DNA of 64,000 bases, from NCBI GenBank assembly GCA_050011315.1, contig JBEKJI010000004.1:1-64000 (forward strand), given 5' to 3'. The translations under genes and the position numbers were made by a program. This stretch comes from Fen-549 sp050011315. GTDB lineage: Bacteria > Actinomycetota > Thermoleophilia > Gaiellales > Gaiellaceae. The notes beneath the pieces are model-generated. The model searched no databases. It had not been told where the DNA came from and worked only from the letters and a program-made list of their open reading frames with translations. Positions 27,696-35,405 of the stretch are shown one piece after another; within the stretch, counting starts at the first letter, position 1, and each line of letters starts with the position of its first letter.

Positions 27696-27959
27696 GTGAG
27701 CATCCTCGCCTGGATCGCCTTCGGGTTCCTGGCCGGCGCGGTCGCCAGGCTGGCCACGCCCGGGAAGCATCCCCAGGGCTGCATCGTCACGATCGCCGTC
27801 GGGATCGCGGGCGCGTTCATCGGCGGGATTGCGGGCAACATCCTCTTCGGGACGAAGGTCGGCTGGAGCTTCTCGTTGCGCCCGTTTCTGATCGCGGTCG
27901 TGGGCGCGATCGTTCTGCTGCTGATCCTGCAAGCCCTCGAGGGCCGGCGTCGCTCCTAG
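27696..27959 (+). CDS. GlsB/YeaQ/YmgE-family membrane protein
   Basis: 87 residues starting GTG (VSILAWIAFGFLAG). Three predicted helices with the family's Gly-rich pattern GFLAGAVARL and GIAGAFIGGIAGNILFG. Members of this transglycosylase-associated family are small stress-linked inner-membrane proteins of unknown biochemistry. I choose this GTG because the longer frame upstream overlaps the LCP gene and starts with unrelated residues. Thirteen bases after the LCP stop, so probably co-transcribed. Confidence 0.82.
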   Translation: MSILAWIAFGFLAGAVARLATPGKHPQGCIVTIAVGIAGAFIGGIAGNILFGTKVGWSFSLRPFLIAVVGAIVLLLILQALEGRRRS

Positions 27960-28170
27960 GCAGTACTAGTAGGCCTCGCTAGCGCTTACGGAAGCCACTC
28001 GAGTCGAGCCGACAACCGGGTACCGATACGACTCTTGGGCCTGGCTCACTTCGCGCCGGGCATTCGCGGGTACTCCGGCTTGGATTCGGCTCTGAGCAGG
28101 TGTTTGCCAGGCAGGGACGTGTCCGCCGGGCACAGGCATGTCCGGACGGGACGACGCTCCGAACGAAAGT

Positions 28171-28200
28171 GGCGAGGCCGCCCGAGCAGGCGACCTCGCC
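28171..28200 (-). terminator. Hairpin downstream of the broken surface-protein remnant
   Basis: GGCGAGGTCGCC pairs with GGGCGGCCTCGCC on the minus strand directly after the stop at 28211. No long U tract. The rest of 27960-28170 has no recognisable gene. Confidence 0.5.
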
Positions 28201-28210
28201 GAGCTCTCGT

Positions 28211-28769
28211 CTAGGTGACCCTGAAAGCCAGCGTCTTCGAGTTCGCATCGGCTGTCAGCTTGATCCGGTAGGAGCCCGGCTTGATCGGCTTGGAGCCGAA
28301 GATCTGCTTGACCGTCATCGAGTACGAGCCCTTGAAGCTGCCGGTCTTCCTGACGCTCCTCAGGGTCAGCCACTTCGAGCCCTTCTTGATGCTGAGCGCG
28401 TAGGCGAAGACCTTGCTCTTCGGAGAGAAGCTGTAGAGCAACTTGACCTTCGCCGCCTCGGAGCGCTTGAAGCTCGTCTTCGTCAGATGTCCGGAGACCT
28501 TGCCGGAGGAAGAGGTCGAGGTCGACGTTGATGCCGGAGTGGGAGTCGGAGTTGTAGCCGTAGTTGTGGTCAAAGGCGCCGGCGCCTCGGTAGCGACCGT
28601 CCAGGTCCAGCCGGCCGGCGTCGGGTCGACGTTACTGGCAGCGTCGATGGCTCGCACCTGGAAGGTGTGCGAGCCTTGCGCGAGACCGCTGTAGGCCGTC
28701 GGTGAGGTGCATGCGCTCCAGGCACCACCGTCGAGCTAGCACTCGAAGCTCGACCAGAAAGTGCTTCAT
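28211..28769 (-). pseudogene. Remnant of a third surface-protein gene fused to a DUF4242-like start
   Basis: Minus strand. It begins with the ATG-AAG-CAC of a DUF4242-like gene (MKHFLVEL). After a breakpoint at TCGAGCT it joins, in a different frame, the FEC-LDGGAWSACTSPTAYSG repeat of the neighbouring giant proteins, with an in-frame TAG where the paralogs read CAG (FECQLDG). From RAIDAASNVDPTPAG onward the frame is open for 148 residues (28211-28657). It has a Thr/Pro-rich linker (PAPLTTTTATTPTPTPAST) and a C-terminal beta-rich domain of about 90 residues ending KTLAFRVT, which differs from the shared C-terminal domain of the two intact proteins. No start or signal peptide remains. Confidence 0.7.
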
Positions 28770-28803
28770 CTCGCATCTCCTCGCCCGGCGGGTGGATGAG
28801 AAA

Positions 28804-28840
28804 GGAGCGGCCGAGCCCGAAAGCTCGGCCGCCCCTTTTT
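28804..28840. terminator. Bidirectional-type terminator after the Ig-like protein
   Basis: GGAGCGGCCGAGC-CCGAAA-GCTCGGCCGCCCC with TTTTT on the plus-strand side and TTTCT on the minus-strand side. It lies directly after the stop at 28844. A near-copy follows the second giant gene. Confidence 0.75.
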
Positions 28841-28843
28841 GCT

Positions 28844-31800
28844 CTAGTGGATCGTGATCTGAGAGCGCGTGATCATCTGCTTGTGACCTTGCCGGTAGCG
28901 GAGCGTGAGCGTGTAGCGCCCCGCTTTCACCTTGCGCAGGGCATGGAGCATCAGGCCCTTACTCGTGACGATGCCGGTCGCATAGAGCACGCCGCCCCGG
29001 CTGAGAGATGCGCGGCGCACTGCGCTCGAGGTCGTGAACGTGACCGTACCCGAGACCAGCTTCGCCTGGCATTTGTTGCGCTTGACCTTGTGTCCCTTCA
29101 CCTTGACCGTGACGACCTTGCAGGTCACGAGTTCGACCTGGCCGGGGTCACCCTTCGGCCCCTGCGGGCCTGTAACGGCGGCGGGGGTTGCGCCAGGAGC
29201 ACCCGCTGGGCCGGTTGCGCCCGTTGCCCCGGTTGGTCCGGTCGCACCGGTTGCTCCGGTCGCCCCGGTTGCTCCGGTTGCTCCGGTTGCCCCGGTTGCT
29301 CCGGTCGCCCCGTCCGCGCCGGCAGGGCCCTGCGGTCCTGTTGCTCCGTCCGTGCCCGCTGGGCCTTGTGGACCTGTCGCCCCGGTCGAACCGGTTGGGC
29401 CGGTTTCGCCTGTCGCGCCGGTAGAACCGGTTTCGCCTGTTGGACCGGTCGAACCGGTCGGGCCCTGCGGAAGCGTCCCGGCGGTGCCTGCCAGCGCTAC
29501 CGTCGTCAAGCTCGGTGCGTTGCTGAGAATCGAGAGCGTCGCCGAGCGCGGGCCTTCGGCCTGCGGAGCGAAGTGCACCCTCACCTTGCAGCTCGACCCC
29601 GGGTCGATCGGGCGCCCGCAGGTGTCCGTGCTGGTGAAGAAGTCGTCCGGGTCGGTGCCGCTGACGTCGAATCCGAAGACGACGAGCGGAGCCGTGCCAT
29701 TGTTGGTCACGGTCACGAACTGCGGTGCGCTGACCGTACCTTGCGGGACAGGCGAGTCTGTCGAGCCGAAGCTGAGCGAGTTAGGGCTCGGGTCGGCGCT
29801 CGCTATATCCGGCGCGATACTGCCCACCGTCCAGCTCCAGACGGCCGGCGTCTGGTCGACGTTGTTGACGGCGTCGATGGCTCGCACCTGGAAGGTGTGC
29901 GAGCCTTGCGCGAGGCCGCTGTAGGCCGTTGGCGAGGCGCACGCGCTCCAGGCGCCGGCGTCGTCGAGCTGGCACTCGAAGCTCGAGCCGCCCTCGCTCG
30001 AGGAGAATGAGAACTCGGCCGAGCTGGAGCTGGTGCTGGCGTCCGGCTTGGTCGCGATGGTCGTCTCGGGCGGGACGGTATCGACGTTCCAGGCGTAGGT
30101 CGCCGGAGAGTCGTCCCTTTCGCCAAACTCGCCGACAGCTCGCACCTGGAAGGTGTGCGAGCCTTGCGCGAGACCGGTGTACGCCTTCGGCGAAGTACAT
30201 GCGCTCCAGGCGCCACCGTCGAGCTGGCACTCGAAGCTCGAGCCGCTCTCGCTCGAGGAGAAGGAGAAGCTGGCCGTACTCGCGTTCGTGCCGGCCGGCG
30301 GCTCGTCGGTGATCGAGGTGTCCGGGAGCGTCGCCACGACCGTCAGCCGCGCGGCGTTCGACGTGGCGCTGCCGGCGTAGTTCGTGAAGACCGCTCGGTA
30401 TTCGTTGCCGTTGTCGGAGAGTTGGGCGGCGAAGCTGAGCGTGGTCGAGGTCTCACCGCCGAGGTCGTTCCAGCTCGAGCCCGAGTCGGTCGAGAGCTGC
30501 CACTGCACGGCCGGCGCCGGGTTGCCGCTTGCCTCTGCGCCGAACGACACCGTATCTCCGACCAGAGCGATCTGATCGGTCGGCTCGGTCGTCAGCTTCG
30601 GCGTGGCGGTGATGGTCAGCGTCGCCGCGCTCGAGCTGGCGCTGCCGGCGATGTTGGTGAACACGGCACGGTACTCGCTGCCGTCGTCGACCAATCTCGC
30701 CGTGAGCGTGAGAATGCTCAAGACCTGCGTACCGCTGAGCGGAATCGACACCGAGGCCTTGCCGTCGAGGTTGTTCCAGCTGGCGCCGTTGTCGGCCGAG
30801 CGTTGCCAGCGGACGGACGGGAGCGGGTATCCGTTTGCCATCGCGGTCAGGAGCACCGGATCGCCCGCGTCCACAGTCAGGTCGGCCGGCTGCAGCGTGA
30901 CCAGCGGTGGCAGGTGGACGGTCAGGGTCGCAGCGTTGGACGCGGCGCTGCCCGCGGAGCTCGTGAACACCGCCCGGAACCGGTAGCCGTTGTCGGCGAG
31001 CTGTGCGGTGAAGGTGAGCGTGGTCGAGATCTCGCCGCTCAGGTCGCTCCAGCTCGCGCCGCCATTGGTCGAGCGCTGCCACTGCACGGTCGGCACCGGA
31101 ACGCCGTTTGCGGCCGCCGTGAAGGAGGCGCTGTTCCCGGCGATCACCGTCCGATCGACCGGTTGCGTCAGAACCGTCGGCGGCGAGGGAGGGATCGTCA
31201 GTATCGCCGTGTGCGAGTTGACGCTGCCGACGCTGTTCGAGAACACGGCACGGTATCTGTTGCCGGCGTCGGAGGCCTGGACGGTGAAGCTGAGCGTGGT
31301 CGAGGTCTCGCCCGGCATGTCACTCCAGCTTGCGCCGCTATTGATCGAGCGCTGCCACTGAACGGTAGGCGCCGGGTTGCCGCTCGCCTCCGCGCTCAAC
31401 GACACCGTCTGACCCACCGTGACCGGCTGGCTCGACGGCTGCGTCGTCACAACCGGCCGCGAATAAACGGTGAGCGTGACCGCGTTCGAGGTCGCGCTGC
31501 CGGAGTTGTTCGTGAACACGGCGCGGTACTCGTTGCCGGAGTCGCCGGCCTGGGCGCTGAAGGAGAGCGTGGTCGAGATCGCCCCTTCGAGGTCGGTCCA
31601 GGTCGCGCCGCCGTCAGTCGAGCTCTGCCACTGCACGGCCGGCCTCGGCGTGCCGCTCGCTAGTGCCTTGAACGACACGGCGTCACCCGCACCGGCCCAG
31701 AGGTCTGTCGGCTGGCGCGAGATGACGGGCGCCGTCTCCGGGCCCGAGTAGATGTTCAGGCTGGCCGCGTTCGTAGCGACGCTACCGCCGGCGTTTTGGA

Positions 31801-34546
31801 ACACCGCTCTGAACCGGTAGCCATCCTCGGCAAGGGCCGCCGTCGAGCTGTAGGTGGCCGATGTCGCTCCGGGGACTATGTACCAGGTCAGACCGTAATC
31901 TGGCGACGCCTGCCATTGCACGCTCGGCGCCGGGCGGCCGCTCGCGGCCGCGCTGAAGGAGAAGGAGTCACCGAGATGGACGTTCTGCGTGGTCGGCTGC
32001 GTAGTGATCTCCGGTGGCAGGTCGACCGTCAGTGTCGCCGCCTGCGACGTGACGCTGCCGTAGCCGTTCGACAGGACGACGCGGTACTGGTTACCGTCGT
32101 CGCTTGCCTGTGCGGTGAAGCTGAGAGTGGTCAGGTACGGGCATACCCACCAAAGCCCAGACTCGTCCCAGCCGCAGTCCAAGCCCGGGTAATTAGCGAG
32201 CCCAGCCTCCACGTCCGTGATATCGCTCCAGCTCGAGCCGCCGTCGGTCGAGCGCTGCCACTGCACGTGGTTGGCGTTGTACTCCCCGATGTTGTACTCC
32301 CCGACGCTGAAACTGGCCGTCCAGCCGTTATCGGCTAGTGGTCCTACTTCGATGTTCTGCGGCTGCCCCATCAGGCTCAGGCCGCCGAGGCAGGGGTGAA
32401 CCGTCAGTGTTGCCGCTTGCGACGTGACGCTATAAGGGCCGTTCGTCAAAACGACGCGATATTGGTTGCCGTCATCGCTCGCCTCGGGCGTGAACTCCAG
32501 CGTGGTCGAGGTCTCACCCGGCAAGTCGATCCAGGTCGAGCCGCCATCGCTCGAGACCTGCCACTGCGCTTCTTCGACGTAGTTCGCGATAACCTCGAAC
32601 CAGGCGGAATAGCCCTCGGTCGCTTCCGCGTCTTGCGGCTGCTCGAGCAGACTCGGAGGGACGGCGCCAATCGTCAGGGTCACCACATTCGAGGTTGTGC
32701 TGCCGTGTTCGTTCCAGAACACCGCTCGAAACTGGGTGCCGTCCGAATAGGAGCCACTATTCGAAACAAACGTCGGAAGGTTGAAACCCGTTGGCAACCA
32801 CGTCTCGCCGCCATCCGGCGACGACTCCCAGGCGACAGACGGAGCCGGATAGCCGTCGGCCGCAGCCGTAAAGGAGAACTGATAGCCGGATGGGACCGTT
32901 TGATCGCTAGGTTGAACAGTCACCACAGGCGGGGCGGGGTTGATCGTGAGCGTCGCCGCGGCGGAGGTGACACTACCCGAGGCGTTCCAGAACACGGCCC
33001 GGTACTCGTGACCGCCGTCGGAAGCTCGGACGCTAAAGCTGAGCGTGGTCGAGGTCTCGCCCGACAGGTCGCTCCAGCTCGCTCCGCCGTTGGTCGAGTA
33101 GAGCCACTGCACGCTCGGCGCCGGCTTTCCACTCGCAACGGCCGTAAAGGAGACGGTGTCTCCCAGGCTTACGGCCTGGCCGGCCGGCTGTGTCGTCATG
33201 TCCGGAGCGGCGGGATCGAGCGTTAGAGTCGCCGCGTCCGAAGTAGCGCTGCCGGCGGCATTCGTGAAGACGGCCCGGTACTCGTTTCCGTCGTCGCTCG
33301 GCTGGGTCACGATCTCCAGCGTGGTGGAGACCTCGCCGGGCAGATTGTCCCAGCTCCCGCCGCCGTCCGTCGAGCGCTGCCACTGCACGCTCGGCGCCGG
33401 CTTTCCGCTCGCGGCCGCGCTGAACGAGGCCGTTTCCCCGGTCGCCAGCCACTGGTCCATGGGCTGGACGGTCAGAACGGGCGGGGAGTTGACGCTGAGT
33501 GTCGCCGTCTGCGAGCAGACTCCGTCTTGGTACTGACTCACCTGCGCCGGATCGGTGAAGAAACACGCCTGGTAGAGATAGCCGTCGTCAGCTGTGCTTG
33601 CGACAAAGGTGAGATACGGCAAGACCCCGCCGTCCACCGGCGTCCACCAGTCCTCGGAGTCCTCGTTTCCGGACCATTTGAACCACTGCGTGTAAAGCGG
33701 GAAGCCTCCGCTCGCGTCGGCCCAGAGCAGCACCGTGTCGCCCTCGTTGACCGTCTGGTCGGAGGGCTGCAGCGTGATCTCGATCGCCGGGGTGACGGCG
33801 GAGTTGACCGTCAGCGTCGCAGCACCCGAGACGATCGAGCCGAAGGCGTTCCTCCAAACGGCCCGGTACTCGTTCCCGTCGTTGGAAACGTACCCGTTCT
33901 CGCCTCCTTCGTCAGAGGCGTGGGCGACGATTTCAAGGGTATTCGAGGTCGTGCCCAACAGGTCTGTCCAGCTCGCGCCGTGGTCAACCGATTGCTGCCA
34001 CTGCACCGTTGCCTCTGGACGCGCGCTGACCGAGGAACTGAAGCTGACCGTCGCTCCGTCGTTCGCCACCACGTCGTCCGGCCGCTCGGGCGAGCGAAGC
34101 CAGCCGACGCTCAGCGTCGCGGGACTCGAGGCAGCGCTTCCGTGGGCGTTCGTGAACACGGCCCGGACCTGCGAGCCGTCCATGTCAGCGCTCGCCTGGA
34201 CACTGTACGTGTCACCGGTAACGCCGATCGGGATCCAGATCCAACTGAAAGGCGACGGAGAGACCCCCTGCTCGCTCGCCCACGTCTCGCATCTGTCCCC
34301 ACCGAACACGAACTCGCACTCCATGAACCACACCTGCTCCTGCCACTCGGCAGTCGGCGCCGGATCGCCGATCGCCGCGGCGGTGAAGATCGCCTGGTCG
34401 CCGTCTTCCACGAACTGACTGACAGGTTGCTGCGTGACGACCGGAGCCGAGCCGGCCGCCTCGGCGGGGGTGGCTCGCAGAAGCTGCCCCGTACCGGCGG
34501 CAACGAGGACGAGCGTAAAGAGCGTGAGCAAGCGAGCCTTCTTCAT
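28844..34546 (-). CDS. Giant secreted Ig-like repeat protein with collagen-like stalk
   Basis: 1900 residues. Signal peptide MKKARLLTLFTLVLVAAGTG. Fourteen Ig-like domains of about 90 residues follow (about 30-1380), with the recurring pattern VTxQP...GDxVSF...PAPSVQWQRSTDGG, EYRAVFTN and ATLTV. Two FECQLDxGAWSACxSP domains come next (about 1390-1570), then an ASPM/Hydin-like choice-of-anchor domain (about 1580-1690, FVTVTNNGTAPLVV). A collagen-like Gly-X-Y stalk (about 1692-1801, many GAT triplets) leads to a basic 99-residue C-terminal domain (LVTCKVVTVKVKGHK to SQITIH). No LPXTG motif or C-terminal TM helix. The start has AAAGGAGAGA seven bases upstream. Function is unknown; adhesion or matrix role inferred. 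Confidence 0.88.
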   Translation of the reverse strand: MKKARLLTLFTLVLVAAGTGQLLRATPAEAAGSAPVVTQQPVSQFVEDGDQAIFTAAAIGDPAPTAEWQEQVWFMECEFVFGGDRCETWASEQGVSPSPFSWIWIPIGVTGDTYSVQASADMDGSQVRAVFTNAHGSAASSPATLSVGWLRSPERPDDVVANDGATVSFSSSVSARPEATVQWQQSVDHGASWTDLLGTTSNTLEIVAHASDEGGENGYVSNDGNEYRAVWRNAFGSIVSGAATLTVNSAVTPAIEITLQPSDQTVNEGDTVLLWADASGGFPLYTQWFKWSGNEDSEDWWTPVDGGVLPYLTFVASTADDGYLYQACFFTDPAQVSQYQDGVCSQTATLSVNSPPVLTVQPMDQWLATGETASFSAAASGKPAPSVQWQRSTDGGGSWDNLPGEVSTTLEIVTQPSDDGNEYRAVFTNAAGSATSDAATLTLDPAAPDMTTQPAGQAVSLGDTVSFTAVASGKPAPSVQWLYSTNGGASWSDLSGETSTTLSFSVRASDGGHEYRAVFWNASGSVTSAAATLTINPAPPVVTVQPSDQTVPSGYQFSFTAAADGYPAPSVAWESSPDGGETWLPTGFNLPTFVSNSGSYSDGTQFRAVFWNEHGSTTSNVVTLTIGAVPPSLLEQPQDAEATEGYSAWFEVIANYVEEAQWQVSSDGGSTWIDLPGETSTTLEFTPEASDDGNQYRVVLTNGPYSVTSQAATLTVHPCLGGLSLMGQPQNIEVGPLADNGWTASFSVGEYNIGEYNANHVQWQRSTDGGSSWSDITDVEAGLANYPGLDCGWDESGLWWVCPYLTTLSFTAQASDDGNQYRVVLSNGYGSVTSQAATLTVDLPPEITTQPTTQNVHLGDSFSFSAAASGRPAPSVQWQASPDYGLTWYIVPGATSATYSSTAALAEDGYRFRAVFQNAGGSVATNAASLNIYSGPETAPVISRQPTDLWAGAGDAVSFKALASGTPRPAVQWQSSTDGGATWTDLEGAISTTLSFSAQAGDSGNEYRAVFTNNSGSATSNAVTLTVYSRPVVTTQPSSQPVTVGQTVSLSAEASGNPAPTVQWQRSINSGASWSDMPGETSTTLSFTVQASDAGNRYRAVFSNSVGSVNSHTAILTIPPSPPTVLTQPVDRTVIAGNSASFTAAANGVPVPTVQWQRSTNGGASWSDLSGEISTTLTFTAQLADNGYRFRAVFTSSAGSAASNAATLTVHLPPLVTLQPADLTVDAGDPVLLTAMANGYPLPSVRWQRSADNGASWNNLDGKASVSIPLSGTQVLSILTLTARLVDDGSEYRAVFTNIAGSASSSAATLTITATPKLTTEPTDQIALVGDTVSFGAEASGNPAPAVQWQLSTDSGSSWNDLGGETSTTLSFAAQLSDNGNEYRAVFTNYAGSATSNAARLTVVATLPDTSITDEPPAGTNASTASFSFSSSESGSSFECQLDGGAWSACTSPKAYTGLAQGSHTFQVRAVGEFGERDDSPATYAWNVDTVPPETTIATKPDASTSSSSAEFSFSSSEGGSSFECQLDDAGAWSACASPTAYSGLAQGSHTFQVRAIDAVNNVDQTPAVWSWTVGSIAPDIASADPSPNSLSFGSTDSPVPQGTVSAPQFVTVTNNGTAPLVVFGFDVSGTDPDDFFTSTDTCGRPIDPGSSCKVRVHFAPQAEGPRSATLSILSNAPSLTTVALAGTAGTLPQGPTGSTGPTGETGSTGATGETGPTGSTGATGPQGPAGTDGATGPQGPAGADGATGATGATGATGATGATGATGATGPTGATGATGPAGAPGATPAAVTGPQGPKGDPGQVELVTCKVVTVKVKGHKVKRNKCQAKLVSGTVTFTTSSAVRRASLSRGGVLYATGIVTSKGLMLHALRKVKAGRYTLTLRYRQGHKQMITRSQITIH

Positions 34547-34782
34547 CTTGGATCTCTCCTTTTATTGCGGCGGGGGCGACGCGAGAGACAAGCGCAGCGA
34601 CGGGCGCCTGTGCTCACGCCTACTCGAGAGCGTTTGGCGGAATCAGAGCTCATCGCCTGTCTCTCCCTTCGGACATGTACTCGACGCTACGCGCCGAACG
34701 AGCGTGCCGAAACGTGGAAACCGACAGAGCTCGGGCTATGACTTGGCCCCGCAACCCGAAGCCGATGAAGACACGATGCTCC

Positions 34783-35113
34783 GTTCTCATCACGACTCGT
34801 TTCCCTGTCGCCTGCGGCTACTCGTCGATTGGCGTCGGCTGACGCTCAGCGACAGCCTAAAGCCGCCGATAACTGAGCGCATCTGTCATTTCCCTAGTCA
34901 GGAATACTTCCGTCCCTAGTCCTTTCGCGGCCTTGCGAAGGCATGGAACGCCGGCTGGGGCGTGCCCCACGTGGCTAGAGATCCGGCGGACGCTGACTCA
35001 GGCGGCTGTGGAAGGCAAGCGTCTTCGGCTTGCTTGCGAGCTCGAACCCGATCACGCCGGCACGCAACCTCGCGCCGAAAACCGGGCGGTTCTTCACGCG
35101 CCTGTGGCTTTCA
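34783..35113. repeat. 330-bp upstream repeat, copy 1
   Basis: Direct repeat of 39746-40077, about 85-90% identical by eye. It starts GGTTCTC.TCACGACTCG and ends exactly with the last codons and TGA of the gene on its right. It contains two CCCTAGT boxes 22 bp apart and a GGCAAGC-GTCTTCG-GCTTGCC hairpin. It lies upstream of the Ig-like gene. The 236 bases between it and that start codon hold only a degenerate stretch (34674-34723) of the 115-nt repeat. Confidence 0.8.
34892..34920 (-). promoter_or_regulatory. Paired CCCTAGT boxes upstream of the Ig-like gene
   Basis: Two copies of TCCCTAGTC (core at 34892-34898 and 34914-34920) spaced exactly 22 bp, two helical turns. SARP-type activators bind heptamer direct repeats with 11- or 22-bp period, and a SARP-LuxR hybrid is encoded nearby. 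The activator link is inference. Confidence 0.4.
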
Positions 35114-35326
35114 GGCCGGGACCGCCGCCTCGACGGCTTCTGTCCCCGAGGACTCGAAGAGCTGGAAGCAAGTCTCTTCCTCGGGCAGGAAGAGCGAGCG
35201 CAAATAGCGGATCTGAAGCCGACTGCGAGAGAGATCTTCCGCGACCGATCTGACTCGCTGCGCCTCCTCCTCGAAACCGGAGGCCCCGCGTCTCGGAACG
35301 TAGAGCTCGACCAGAAAGCGCTTCAT
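35111..35326 (-). CDS. Small DUF4242-like protein, truncated C-terminus
   Basis: 71 residues (MKRFLVELYVPRRG..., QIRYLRSLFLPEEETCFQLFE). Pattern and order of motifs resemble the DUF4242 family of small ferredoxin-like-fold proteins, which are usually about 85-95 residues. Here the protein stops right after TEAVEAAVPA, where the 330-bp repeat begins, and its last two codons and stop belong to the repeat. The C-terminal helix thus appears to have been cut off. It follows GGAGA at good spacing and the terminator of the giant gene upstream. The start of a second copy remains at 28769. Family assignment is tentative. Confidence 0.55.
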   Translation of the reverse strand: MKRFLVELYVPRRGASGFEEEAQRVRSVAEDLSRSRLQIRYLRSLFLPEEETCFQLFESSGTEAVEAAVPA

Positions 35327-35360
35327 CTCACATCTCCTCGCCCGGCGGATGGATGAGAGA

Positions 35361-35402
35361 GGAGCGGCCGAGTCCGAAAGCCCGGCCGCTCCTTTCCTTT
35401 TT
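35361..35402. terminator. Terminator after the beta-propeller protein
   Basis: GGAGCGGCCG-AGTCCGAAAGC-CCGGCCGCTCC hairpin with T-rich flanks on both strands, the counterpart of 28804-28840. It lies between the stop at 35406 and the DUF4242-like gene. Confidence 0.7.
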
Positions 35403-35405
35403 GCT

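Noticed and set aside
29200..29320. CRISPR-like array
   Set aside because: The regular 9-bp units have no spacers; they encode Gly-Ala-Thr triplets of the collagen-like stalk.
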